Below the pieces are notes generated by a model that saw nothing but the letters and a program-made list of their open reading frames with translations, made no database searches and was not told where the DNA came from. Shown here piece by piece: positions 8,288-16,978 of a stretch of DNA of 64,000 nucleotides. Origin of the DNA: Cyclobacteriaceae bacterium (lineage in GTDB: Bacteria; Bacteroidota; Bacteroidia; Cytophagales; Cyclobacteriaceae). The position numbers were made by a program, and so were the translations under genes. The stretch lies in NCBI GenBank assembly GCA_016786585.1, contig JAEUUI010000030.1, positions 124,001-188,000 on the forward strand, in the 5' to 3' direction. Position 1 is the first letter of the stretch. Every line of letters begins with the position of its first letter.

Positions 8288-10072
8288 TTATTTAATCAAA
8301 ACAATTCTCCTGATTTCAATCCCTGTTTGATGTTTTATTTGTAGGATGTATACCCCGTCCGAAAGGTGACTTACATTGAGCGCTACCTCTTCTTTACCTG
8401 AAAGATTATCGATTAAAACGCTTTTGCCTTCCGAGGACACTATCTGAACACTGATTAGCTTGATGGTATTACCGGCTTTGAGATTTATTATCCCGGTCGT
8501 TAAATTAGGAAATACATCAATAAAAGATTCGCGTGTCTCCTGACCCACGATATTTTCAGCGCTTGCCATCCTCCCCCCGCCTCCTGAACAATAATCAATC
8601 ACAAAATCATCACAAGCTTCAAGCCTCCCTCGGAAGTTTCCGCCTGCATTTACGGTGAATCCCGGTTTTAACAGAATCTGATCTCCAGCTTTAAACGTAA
8701 CAAACGTGCTTGGTGTAACTGTTACTGTGTTAGCTGTTTCGATTGTCTGGGACACTTTAACAATTGGTGTAAGTGAACCGTCGAAGGACGTTACATTAGA
8801 GATCATTCTATTAGTTATGCACCCTACCTGAAAAAAATTCTGAGTTGAAACATTGTCCACCTGCTTATTCAGGGTATAATAGTTCTTTGCCGAAGAACCT
8901 CCATTAACTGTCGTTGACTGTGAATTCAGTAACGATATGGATTTGGTAATACCTTTTGAATGATTTTGCGGATCAAATCCTTTCAAGTTGCTACCATCCG
9001 AAACATACATGTATCCGTCTACTGCATTCTCAACAAAAGATCCACCGAAATTATTTGTATTTGGCATGTACCAAATCTGACTACTACTCAGTGTTACTTG
9101 GTTCCATGAAAGATTTGAAGGAATCGTCACTGAGTTTAAATCAATAAACCCGATTTTGTCATGACCTGGGGGTGTGAGCTCGTTGGATAAGACAAAAAAC
9201 AGCTTATCTGAAGATGGACTAAACTCAAGCCCAACTGCTGAACCATTATTTATGTCGTTATTGAATAATCTTATCGTGCCATTCAAAACGCGATCGAAAA
9301 TAAAAATATTGATCCCATCGGCCTCACTTTTTATAAAAGCAACGTATCGTTCATCATTTGAAATTTCCATTTCCAAATACTCATTTCCAGCATAACCGCC
9401 AATATCGATTGATTGAATTAGCGTGAAGCCAGATTCGGCCACTTTGATTTCGTGCAAATACCTGCCATGTAGAAAAAATAAAGAACTCTCAGGCAAACCG
9501 CTTGTATTAATTTTAATTTTGGTAGATGCGTAAAAATTAAGTTCTTCAATTATGCCCCCCGACCCTGCTATGGGTAATGACTTGGTAATTACCGATGATC
9601 CATCCTTAGAAATCTCTTTATAGTTCAAGGTACCTTGAGGGCTCCAGTCACTGACCAAAAAGAAATAATTACACTTTCCTGGTACAGGAATAATTGGAAG
9701 ATCATCACTGTATTCAGAAGTATACAGAATGGTTTTTCCGGTAGTTACAAAGACTTTATTATTTAGATAAAACTGTAAATCTCCAGTATCCGAAAAATAT
9801 CCATTCGAAGATTTCCTCTTCCCTGAACTACTGATAAACGAAGTACCCTTATCTAGAGAAGTTCCTGAAATGGTAGTGCTGGATCCTGCTACCAAATCAA
9901 CAAAACTTACAGTAGTTGCTGGAGAAACAGCAGTATTCGGAAGTGGCAAAACCTGCCCGGTATAAAAGTCAACATAATTGGGCGGAATTACCCAATAACG
10001 GTTCTGTGCGTTTGCAGTCACTATTACGGTACCTAAAAGGCACGTAATAAATAATCGATTTAAGAGTCTCAT
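8288..10072 (-). CDS. Secreted beta-propeller-like protein with T9SS C-terminal sorting domain
   Basis: The 594-residue protein starts with a Sec signal peptide (LLNRLFITCLLGTVIVTANAQ) and has repeated beta-strand segments typical of a WD40/6-bladed propeller-like fold (for example ISNDERYVAFIKSEADG and LEFSPSSDKLFFVLS). A Cys/Gly-rich joint (DYCSGGGG) precedes a C-terminal domain of about 80 residues that carries the type A sorting pattern: VFPNLTTGIINLK, then LSDGVYILQI and a terminal basic IRRIVLIK. It is therefore predicted to be exported by Sec and then secreted or surface-anchored by the type IX system. It begins 21 bases after the repeat protein at 10094-11206, so the two likely form one operon. 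Confidence 0.8.
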   Translation of the reverse strand: MRLLNRLFITCLLGTVIVTANAQNRYWVIPPNYVDFYTGQVLPLPNTAVSPATTVSFVDLVAGSSTTISGTSLDKGTSFISSSGKRKSSNGYFSDTGDLQFYLNNKVFVTTGKTILYTSEYSDDLPIIPVPGKCNYFFLVSDWSPQGTLNYKEISKDGSSVITKSLPIAGSGGIIEELNFYASTKIKINTSGLPESSLFFLHGRYLHEIKVAESGFTLIQSIDIGGYAGNEYLEMEISNDERYVAFIKSEADGINIFIFDRVLNGTIRLFNNDINNGSAVGLEFSPSSDKLFFVLSNELTPPGHDKIGFIDLNSVTIPSNLSWNQVTLSSSQIWYMPNTNNFGGSFVENAVDGYMYVSDGSNLKGFDPQNHSKGITKSISLLNSQSTTVNGGSSAKNYYTLNKQVDNVSTQNFFQVGCITNRMISNVTSFDGSLTPIVKVSQTIETANTVTVTPSTFVTFKAGDQILLKPGFTVNAGGNFRGRLEACDDFVIDYCSGGGGRMASAENIVGQETRESFIDVFPNLTTGIINLKAGNTIKLISVQIVSSEGKSVLIDNLSGKEEVALNVSHLSDGVYILQIKHQTGIEIRRIVLIK

Positions 10073-10093
10073 AATTTATAATGTGCGAGAAAC

Positions 10094-11206
10094 TTATTTT
10101 TTACCGTTTTTCAACACCTCAACTTCCTTTTTAAGCTCAATCAAATGAAGAGTAAGCTCTTCAATCTTTTGAAGCAGCATGGCATTAAGTTCAGACACTT
10201 TAATCCCTTCTTCAGCTACCTGTTTTTCAGAAGGAACTTCCGGAAGGTGGCCATTTGCTTTTATGAACGCCTCAACTTCTGCAAGGCTCATAAGCTTATA
10301 ATCGGTCTTGAATACAAAGTCAGGCCAAGTCAGGCTTGTATTTTCTATCTGCACTTCTTTTGCACCAATTTTTCCGTTCACCGCAAGCTTGTAGCTATTC
10401 GGATTATTTAAGAGCGTCGTTCCTATTCCGATATTATCAGAGGTGCTTTGCGTATATACGTTTGACCCATTTCTATCCCAGAGCGAAAGATCACCGCTTA
10501 CTAACACACCATTTACATATAAGCCAGTTGAATGTATCGTTCCCCCGACTGTCAAAGTGTGGGTCGAGTTAGGTAACGAATTAATGCCCACCTTGTTCCC
10601 TGCAAAGTCACCATAAATTAAAGGGGTAGAAGTGTCGGAATTGTCTATATAAAGTTTATCTGAGCCGGTTTCAAAATACCCTGACTGGTACCCCACGAGA
10701 ACATTTCCCGTTCCGGTAGCATTTGAGAATCCTGATTTATATCCGATGAATACATTGTTGCTTCCAGAAGTTAAGACATCGCCCGCGTAATTTCCTAATA
10801 ATACATTATAGCTTCCTGATCCTGCACCTCCCGTATGAGCACCAAAGAAGGCGTTTCGGTCCCCTGTATTGGAAGTGCCTGAAAAATACCCCATAAAAAC
10901 ATTCATATTTCCTGTTGCATTCAGCCCAGAATTGTATCCAACAAATGAATTATAACTCCCCGTAGTAAGTGATTGACCTGCGTTCGACCCTAAGAATGTA
11001 TTCGAAGCGCCTGACGTTACCAACTTACCCGCGTAGTATCCTAAAAATGAATTGTTTGACCCTGTCACAACATCTCCCGCATAGTAGCCAATTGAAGTAT
11101 TATTGGAACCTGAGTTCCCCGCATTGGTGCCTGTATTAGTATTTTGTCCGAACACTGTAACTACTAGAAGCACAAAAACTTTAGTGAATAGAAATTTGAT
11201 GTTCAT
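10094..11206 (-). CDS. Repeat-rich tail-fibre-like surface protein
   Basis: The 370-residue protein has a signal peptide ending near VTVFGQ. Residues from about 30 to 190 are built of roughly 20-residue repeats of the form GxNNxFLGYYAGxxxTSG, rich in Gly, Asn, Ser and Tyr, resembling trimeric adhesin head or phage-fibre beta-solenoid repeats. The C-terminal 100 residues match a module common in Bacteroidota: WPDFVFKTDYKLMSLAEVEAF, GHLPEVPSEKQV, then a coiled coil ending EVLKNGKK. That end often sits where phage-type S74 intramolecular chaperones are found, and probably trimerises. Secretion and adhesion roles are inferred. Two related palindromes lie upstream of the gene. Confidence 0.75.
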   Translation of the reverse strand: MNIKFLFTKVFVLLVVTVFGQNTNTGTNAGNSGSNNTSIGYYAGDVVTGSNNSFLGYYAGKLVTSGASNTFLGSNAGQSLTTGSYNSFVGYNSGLNATGNMNVFMGYFSGTSNTGDRNAFFGAHTGGAGSGSYNVLLGNYAGDVLTSGSNNVFIGYKSGFSNATGTGNVLVGYQSGYFETGSDKLYIDNSDTSTPLIYGDFAGNKVGINSLPNSTHTLTVGGTIHSTGLYVNGVLVSGDLSLWDRNGSNVYTQSTSDNIGIGTTLLNNPNSYKLAVNGKIGAKEVQIENTSLTWPDFVFKTDYKLMSLAEVEAFIKANGHLPEVPSEKQVAEEGIKVSELNAMLLQKIEELTLHLIELKKEVEVLKNGKK

Positions 11207-11226
11207 ATTAGTGAATTTTAGTTAGC

Positions 11227-11234
11227 CAAAAATA
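11227..11234 (-). promoter_or_regulatory. Possible -7 element for the surface-protein operon
   Basis: Read on the minus strand this is TATTTTTG, an exact TAnnTTTG -7 element 20 bases before the ATG at 11206. No good -33 TTTG is seen 19 bases further upstream, so the promoter may need activation, possibly through the adjacent palindromes. Confidence 0.35.
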
Positions 11235-11242
11235 GCCGCATT

Positions 11243-11280
11243 AGGATAATCCTGTCATTTTCAATAGGAGTAACTCCTAT
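11243..11280. promoter_or_regulatory. Two related palindromes upstream of the surface-protein operon (candidate operators)
   Basis: AGGATAATCCT (11243-11253) and ATAGGAGTAACTCCTAT (11264-11280) are both perfect inverted repeats with a single-base centre, and share a TAGGA/TCCTA half-site. Their centres (11248 and 11272) are 24 bases apart. They sit just upstream of a possible -7 element for the operon at 11206 and beyond the 3' end of mutS2. Neither is followed by a U-tract, which argues against a terminator. Confidence 0.45.
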
Positions 11281-11307
11281 CGAAATCGACCCAGTTTTGA
11301 AGAAAAC

Positions 11308-13677
11308 TTATTTCAGCACAACAACGGTAATTCCATCTCCGCCACGGTCGACATGCTCATCAGCTGCAGAAGCGACCTGTTTGTATTTCCTGAGATGTTC
11401 GCGCACAACTTTCCGAAGCACACCTTCACCCTTTCCATGCAGGATTTTTATTTCACCATGACCGAGTAGAATCGCGTTATCCAGAAATTGTTCGAGCACG
11501 GGAATAACTTCTTCTACCCGCTTACCGCGGATGTCAAGCGTTGGATTAAATTGTGCCTGTTTCTCGTGAAGTTTAATTCCTGTTGAAACGGGTTTCCTGG
11601 AAACATCTGTCGTAGATTTCGTGCCCAGCTTTTCAAGTCGCGTTACCGCGATAGTTGATTTCAAGTCACCGAACTGAACTGTAGCATTCTTTCCTTTTAC
11701 CGACAATACAACACCACTTCCATCCTGGCCGATAATCCTGACCCGGTCGCCCGTGTTAATTACTCCGGCAACAGCTTTCTCTTTTTTTATTTCCGGCTCC
11801 TGTTCGACCTTTTTAGAAAGCTCCTGCAGGTTCTTCCTGACTTTTAATGTCTCTTTCCGCTCAGCCTGGTTCTCACGAATGTGCCGGATCGTTTTTTCAA
11901 TCTCTTTATTCGTCTCGCGAAGCAATGCGTTAGCTTCGACTTTCGCTTTATTAATAATCTCCTTCTTTTTCGACTCAAGCTCATGCGTGAGCGAATCGTA
12001 CTTCGACAAAAGAGCTTTCAGTTCACGTTCTTTCTTTTCAAGATTGGTAACCCGATCGCTCAACTCACTCTTCTCTTTTTCAAGCGTGCGCACCAGCGAT
12101 TCAAATCCCATCAGTTCCTTTCCGACAAGTTCTTTGGCTTCAAAAAGGGTTCGCTCAGGCAAACCGGTTTTCTCGGCAATCTCAAGCGCAAACGAGCTGC
12201 CGGGTTTACCGATTTCGAGTAAGTAAAGAGGCGTCAGGTTTTCTTCATCAAACCGCATCGCGGCATTGCGGATGCCCACATGCTTTTCGGCAAACAACTT
12301 TAAGTTATTGTAGTGTGTCGTGGCAACTCCCCACACCTGCTTGTTCAGCAAGCCATGCAGAATCGATTCGGCAATGGCTCCGCCAAAATCCGGGTCAGTT
12401 CCCGCCCCAAGTTCATCCATCAGTATCAGAGAATTTTTCCCGGCATGTTCGAGGAAGAACCGCATGTTCTTCAGGTGACTGCTATACGTGCTCAGATCAT
12501 TTTCGATCGACTGCTGGTCGCCAATGTCAATGAAGATGTCGTTAAAAATTCCAGCTTGTGAATCCGCGGATGCGGAAACCAGCAAACCGCACTGAAGCAT
12601 GTATTGCAGTAAACCTACGGTTTTCAAGCACACGGATTTACCACCGGCATTCGGACCAGAAACGAGCAGCATCCGGTTGTCGTCTGACAATTCAATATCG
12701 AGCGGAATAATTTCACGTTTGCCTTTTAACGTCAGCAATAAAATCGGATGGCGGGCTTTCATCCAGCGCACAACCTGCCGTTCAGACACTACCGGCAGAT
12801 CTGCATTAAGCTCAAGCGCCAGTTTTGCTTTTGCACGAATAAAATCAAGCTGACCCAAAAAATTGACAGCTGCTTCAATATCAAACAGGCTTACCCGCAA
12901 GGCGTTCGTCAGTTCTTTTAGTATCCTGACAATTTCCCGTTTCTGCGCATGCACGAGATCGCGAATTTCATTGTTTGCTTCCAGAGCTTCTGTCGGTTCC
13001 ATGAACACCGTCTGACCGGTTGCCGATTCGTCCAGGATAAATCCCTTCATTCTTCGCTTATGCTCCGCCAGAATGGGAATCACGAGGCGCCCTTCACGAA
13101 TGGTCGGTATTGCTCCTTCCGGAACCCATTGCTGTGAGATTGCATGCCGGTAGGCCTGATCCACAAGCTTTCGGATCTTGCCTTCTTCTTCCCGAAGTCT
13201 TTTGCGGATACGGCCCAGCTCGGCACTGGCATTATCCTTTACGGTACCGGTATCGTCAATGACCTGAAGTATCTGTGCTACCAATCGCTTGTCAACAGAA
13301 ACAGATTCGGTTAATGCAAACAATGTTGGATAAGCTTCCTTCGATTTTGTCAGAAATGCAATACAGTCCAGAATGGTTTGAAGCGAATAGGCAAACTGAA
13401 GAAACTCCGATTCGTCCAGGTAGTTTCCTTCGATTGAAGCTTTTTGCAATAACCCGCGTGAATCGAGATAATGACTGGATGGGAAATTTTCTGATCGCTC
13501 AAAAATCTGTTTGAACTCAAGCGTTTGTGTCAATTGCGTGAATACAGTTTCACGATCTGACATAAACTGCATCTCCCCAACGCGGGAAACACCTAAGCCT
13601 GAAAGGCAAAAATTCTCAAGCTTTCTGCGGATGTGATCAAAGCCCAGCCTGACCTCAATATCATTCGGGTGCAACAT
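11308..13677 (-). CDS. mutS2: MutS2 family DNA/RNA-processing ATPase with Smr nuclease domain
   Basis: The protein has 789 residues, the normal MutS2 length. It lacks the mismatch-recognition domain of MutS and begins with the lever/clamp helices. The ATPase has Walker A GPNAGGKSV, Walker B LILMDELGAGTDP and the ATTHYNNLK switch. A long coiled coil (LEKEKSELSDRVTNLEKKERE onward) leads to a KOW-like segment, and the last 85 residues are an Smr domain with LDIRG and HGKGEG motifs. Known MutS2 proteins act in suppressing recombination and in rescuing collided ribosomes; which applies here is not visible. It overlaps the upstream DUF4296 gene by 17 bases. Confidence 0.95.
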   Translation of the reverse strand: MLHPNDIEVRLGFDHIRRKLENFCLSGLGVSRVGEMQFMSDRETVFTQLTQTLEFKQIFERSENFPSSHYLDSRGLLQKASIEGNYLDESEFLQFAYSLQTILDCIAFLTKSKEAYPTLFALTESVSVDKRLVAQILQVIDDTGTVKDNASAELGRIRKRLREEEGKIRKLVDQAYRHAISQQWVPEGAIPTIREGRLVIPILAEHKRRMKGFILDESATGQTVFMEPTEALEANNEIRDLVHAQKREIVRILKELTNALRVSLFDIEAAVNFLGQLDFIRAKAKLALELNADLPVVSERQVVRWMKARHPILLLTLKGKREIIPLDIELSDDNRMLLVSGPNAGGKSVCLKTVGLLQYMLQCGLLVSASADSQAGIFNDIFIDIGDQQSIENDLSTYSSHLKNMRFFLEHAGKNSLILMDELGAGTDPDFGGAIAESILHGLLNKQVWGVATTHYNNLKLFAEKHVGIRNAAMRFDEENLTPLYLLEIGKPGSSFALEIAEKTGLPERTLFEAKELVGKELMGFESLVRTLEKEKSELSDRVTNLEKKERELKALLSKYDSLTHELESKKKEIINKAKVEANALLRETNKEIEKTIRHIRENQAERKETLKVRKNLQELSKKVEQEPEIKKEKAVAGVINTGDRVRIIGQDGSGVVLSVKGKNATVQFGDLKSTIAVTRLEKLGTKSTTDVSRKPVSTGIKLHEKQAQFNPTLDIRGKRVEEVIPVLEQFLDNAILLGHGEIKILHGKGEGVLRKVVREHLRKYKQVASAADEHVDRGGDGITVVVLK

Positions 13678-14062
13678 CCTTTTTCTTGTGCGCGCTGGCG
13701 CGCTGCGCTTTCAGGTTTAATGAATCGACCAATGTGGTGTAAATATCTTCCAGTTTATCCGGGTGGCTCATGTAGTAATCGAGTGACTTTCTGAATACCG
13801 TATCCGAAACGCCTGTATTACGAAATGCCCGTTCCGAAAACATCGGGAACAGTTCTTTAATCGAATCGTACGGTATCGAAAGACGATTCACTTTTTCTTC
13901 CGCCAGGTAAAGTTCAGTCATGGTGCTTACCATCTGTTTTTCCGACAGAATTCCTTCAGGCCGCTCGCTGCCTCCGCAGCCTGCCAAAACGGTGATAAAA
14001 CCAGTCAGCGCAAGCAGCAGCATTTTCCTTCCAAAGGGAATTTTTACCTGATCTCTAAACAT
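13661..14062 (-). CDS. DUF4296 lipoprotein
   Basis: The protein has a lipoprotein signal peptide (KMLLLALTGFITVLAGCGG) and a mature domain with the DUF4296 pattern: ILSEKQMVSTMTELYLAEEKV, then FRKSLDYYMSHPDKLEDIY. DUF4296 proteins are small helical Bacteroidota lipoproteins of unknown function. I placed the start at 14062; an ATG at 14083 would add seven residues, and an ATG at 14023 would give the shortest signal peptide. The gene overlaps mutS2 by 17 bases on the same strand and is probably co-transcribed with it. Confidence 0.75.
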   Translation of the reverse strand: MFRDQVKIPFGRKMLLLALTGFITVLAGCGGSERPEGILSEKQMVSTMTELYLAEEKVNRLSIPYDSIKELFPMFSERAFRNTGVSDTVFRKSLDYYMSHPDKLEDIYTTLVDSLNLKAQRASAHKKKDVAPE

Positions 14063-14149
14063 GGACGCAAAAGTAACTGACATTTATTTATTTTTGAAAC
14101 CGGTAAAAACCGGCATCACGTATTAAACAAAAACGGAGCCAACCTTGGC

Positions 14150-15028
14150 ATGAAAGCGCTTCTAAAAAAGCTTCGGAAGTATGAAATCCAGATTCGCAAG
14201 GCGATTAACAGCCAGATGCATGGAGACTTTCGTTCTGTGTTTAAGGGCACCGGCCTGGAGTTTGACGATGTCAGGCCATACCAGTATGGTGATGATATCC
14301 GGACGATCGACTGGCATGCTTCAGCCAAAGGCCATGGCGCATTTGTAAAAACGTTCCGGGAAGAAAAAGAACAGACCGTATTCTTTATTCTTGATGTGAG
14401 TGCCTCGCAAGAGATTGGTGCCGAAGGCCAGAAAAAGGTTGACGTGGGCCGCGAGATTTGCGGGGTTCTCTCCCTTTCAGCGGTGAAAGAATCGAGCCAC
14501 GTAGGGCTGATTTGTTTCTCAGATCAACGCGAACTTTACATCAAGCCAACCAAAGGCGTTTCACAGGCTTACCAGATCATTAACGGACTGGTTCAGCTTA
14601 ATCCTAAGTCCCTCAAAACAAACCTGAACAAAGCGCTTGCATTTGTACTGAACATGATCAAGCGCAGGGCTGTTATTATTCTGATTTCTGATTTTATTGA
14701 TGACGACTACTCGACTAACCTGAAGTCGCTTGCCCGCAGACACGATCTTGTTGTTATCCATTTAAGTGATAAACGTGAAACCAGGTTACCGAAACTTGGC
14801 ATTGTACCGGTAGTGGATAAAGAAACCAAAGAGACAATCTGGATTAATACTTCGTTCAGTGATTTCCGGCAGAAGATCAGTAAGCGATTAAACGACCGGA
14901 AAAAGGAGCTGGAATCGTTCAGCCGGAAGCATCAAATTAATTTTCTGTCACTGGACACCGATGAGGATTATGTTCCCAAACTGCTTCGTCTGTTCAAGGT
15001 GAGAAATCGTTCTGTTAAAACAACATGA
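14150..15028 (+). CDS. DUF58 domain protein (Bat operon type)
   Basis: The 292-residue protein has the DUF58 core GTGLEFDDVRPYQYGDDIRT followed by IDWHASAK, and a vWA-like fold with FFILDVSASQ (DxSxS-type metal site) and ILISDFIDDDY. In Bacteroidota, DUF58 proteins sit with a MoxR ATPase and BatA/B VWA proteins in an operon linked to aerotolerance or stress; the molecular role is unsettled. Its stop overlaps the next gene (ATGA at 15025-15028). No MoxR gene precedes it in this window, which is unusual for the operon. Confidence 0.85.
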   Translation: MKALLKKLRKYEIQIRKAINSQMHGDFRSVFKGTGLEFDDVRPYQYGDDIRTIDWHASAKGHGAFVKTFREEKEQTVFFILDVSASQEIGAEGQKKVDVGREICGVLSLSAVKESSHVGLICFSDQRELYIKPTKGVSQAYQIINGLVQLNPKSLKTNLNKALAFVLNMIKRRAVIILISDFIDDDYSTNLKSLARRHDLVVIHLSDKRETRLPKLGIVPVVDKETKETIWINTSFSDFRQKISKRLNDRKKELESFSRKHQINFLSLDTDEDYVPKLLRLFKVRNRSVKTT

Positions 15029-15933
15029 GGTTAATGGTCCGGGGCTTAGCAGTTGTTTTATTGATTTTCATTCAGCTCAGTGCGTTCGCACAGGAGATCA
15101 AAGTCGCTTCCGGCTTTGTAAAAGACAGTGTTGCTCTTGGCGAGCCTGTATCATACTACCTGACCGCACGCTACCCGGAGCGCGTGATGGCGCTGTTTCC
15201 GGATTCAACGTTTAAGTTCAGTCCTTTCGAATTCAACAGCAAAAAGTTCTTTCCAACAAAAACTGTTGACGGAATCAGCTACGATAGTGCGGTATATACC
15301 TTAAGTACGTTTGAAATCGACCCAACGCAATACCTTAGTCTCCCGGTTTATGTAACTACCGCGCGCGATTGTACAGCATTTGAATCAACACGCGACAGCA
15401 TTTTCCTGATCGAACAAATAAAAATACCTGCCGGTGATACACTCGCCATCAAGAACCTGGAATTAAAAAGCAATACGCTGTATGAGCGGGTACGCATGCA
15501 GTTTAACACCGTTATCCTGATGATAGTACTGGGTGTATTGCTGGTTGCGGCAATCATCGTCTGGATAATCTTTGGAAAGAGAATTATTCGTCATTTCAGG
15601 ATTAAGCGCCTTGAAAAACAATTTCAAAAATTCATCGCTGTCTTTACAGAACAAATTGAAGACGCAACGAAAACATTCTCACGCGAAAAAACAGAGCGAG
15701 CCTTATCTACCTGGAAAAAATACCAGGAGCAACTGGAGCGTAAACCTTACACGAAGCTAACGACCCGCGAAATTGTTCGTATGGATCAGGATAAAGCGCT
15801 GGAGGAATCATTATCGGCAGTCGACAAGTCGATCTACGGTAATCAACCTGTTGCCGCGGAGCCGCTCCAAAGGTTAAAAGTAATCGCAGAGCAACGATTC
15901 GTGAAAAAAATTGAACAACTCAGGCATGGATGA
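15025..15933 (+). CDS. Membrane protein of the Bat operon, BatD/DUF4381-like
   Basis: The protein has 302 residues with a signal peptide (LLIFIQLSAFAQ), a periplasmic beta-rich region of about 130 residues (VKDSVALGEPVSYYLTARYPE), one transmembrane helix at about residues 165-185 (TVILMIVLGVLLVAAIIVWI) and a basic cytoplasmic helical tail. The topology matches the BatD/DUF4381-type partner found between DUF58 and VWA genes in Bacteroidota. It overlaps both neighbours, so translation is coupled. The assignment rests on topology and gene order rather than on a strong motif. Confidence 0.65.
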   Translation: MRLMVRGLAVVLLIFIQLSAFAQEIKVASGFVKDSVALGEPVSYYLTARYPERVMALFPDSTFKFSPFEFNSKKFFPTKTVDGISYDSAVYTLSTFEIDPTQYLSLPVYVTTARDCTAFESTRDSIFLIEQIKIPAGDTLAIKNLELKSNTLYERVRMQFNTVILMIVLGVLLVAAIIVWIIFGKRIIRHFRIKRLEKQFQKFIAVFTEQIEDATKTFSREKTERALSTWKKYQEQLERKPYTKLTTREIVRMDQDKALEESLSAVDKSIYGNQPVAAEPLQRLKVIAEQRFVKKIEQLRHG

Positions 15934-16975
15934 ACTGAATGCAATCGATCCGTGGTATTCACCTGAATGGTTCAGGCCTGATACGCTTTTGTCGTTTTCG
16001 TGGGAACGGCCTCTGTTTCTGTACCTGATTGCAGCTGTACCCTTGATTTTCCTGCTTCGCTGGCTGTGGCGGTACCGGTTCAATCAAAAGCTGCCGGTTG
16101 CGCTCGTGAAAAAAGAAATCAAGAGCTCGCCCATCACGCTGGTTCGTTTTATACCCGATCTGTTGCTGATGTTGTCAATGTCCTTAATATTGGTTGCGCT
16201 GGCGCGTCCGCAACGCACGAACGAAAAAGTTGAGCAGAAAACCGAGGGTATCGACATTATGCTGGCAATCGATATTTCGCAATCCATGCAACTTCAGGAT
16301 TTTACACCAAATCGCCTGGAAGCGGCTAAAGTTGTTGCCGGAAAATTCATCGATGGGCGGATAAAAGACCGCATCGGGATTGTCGTGTTTTCGGGTGAAG
16401 CGTTTTCGCTGGCACCCTTAACCAGTGACTACAATCTATTGAAGACGTATATTAAAGACATCACATTCGATATGATCAACAACCGGGGAACTGCGATCGG
16501 AAGCGCACTCGGTGTTGTCATCAACCGGATGCGGGAGTCAGAAACGAAATCGAAGGTTTGTATCCTGCTGAGTGACGGTGAAAATACCGCAGGGAACATC
16601 GACCCGATTACGGCTGCCGAGCTTGCTTCGGCTTATGGAATCAAAGTCTATACGATTGTTATCGGCAAAGAAGGTCTCGTGCCATTCGGCAAAGATTTCT
16701 TCGGAAATCCGAACATGATCGAGAACACCGTGGATGAATCGACCATGCGGAAAATTGCAGAGATTGGCGGTGGAGAATTCTTCCGGGTACCAGATAACAA
16801 AACACTGAACCAGGTTTTCAAACTCATCGATCAATACGAGAAGGCGGAGATTATTGAAACCCGCTTTAAGGATACAGCAGATTATTACTACAACTATCTG
16901 GCCTGGGGAGTAGCACTATTGCTTCTGTGGTTACTTACGAAGTCAACGTTCATCAGCAACGTGTTACAGGATTAA
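15926..16975 (+). CDS. batA: VWA domain membrane protein BatA
   Basis: The protein has about 349 residues. An N-terminal membrane part (hydrophobic segments near residues 25-45 and 70-90) precedes a von Willebrand A domain with a complete MIDAS: DISQSMQ, the Thr in LAPLTSDYN, and LLSDGENTAG. A final transmembrane helix lies at WGVALLLLWLLTKSTF. This is the BatA architecture. I chose the ATG at 15926, which overlaps the previous gene by 8 bases; a TTG 15 bases earlier is possible. BatB, BatC and BatD-like genes that usually follow are absent, because the next gene runs in the opposite direction. Confidence 0.85.
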   Translation: MDELNAIDPWYSPEWFRPDTLLSFSWERPLFLYLIAAVPLIFLLRWLWRYRFNQKLPVALVKKEIKSSPITLVRFIPDLLLMLSMSLILVALARPQRTNEKVEQKTEGIDIMLAIDISQSMQLQDFTPNRLEAAKVVAGKFIDGRIKDRIGIVVFSGEAFSLAPLTSDYNLLKTYIKDITFDMINNRGTAIGSALGVVINRMRESETKSKVCILLSDGENTAGNIDPITAAELASAYGIKVYTIVIGKEGLVPFGKDFFGNPNMIENTVDESTMRKIAEIGGGEFFRVPDNKTLNQVFKLIDQYEKAEIIETRFKDTADYYYNYLAWGVALLLLWLLTKSTFISNVLQD

Positions 16976-16978
16976 TAA

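Noticed and set aside
10094-11206. Tail-fibre-like protein as a prophage remnant
   Set aside because: It has a signal peptide and is paired with a T9SS cargo; this protein type is common in Bacteroidota chromosomes without phage genes.
14111-14126. CGGCATCACGTATTAA before the DUF58 gene
   Set aside because: TT falls one base beyond the -12 position and only half of -24 matches; outside the cassette.
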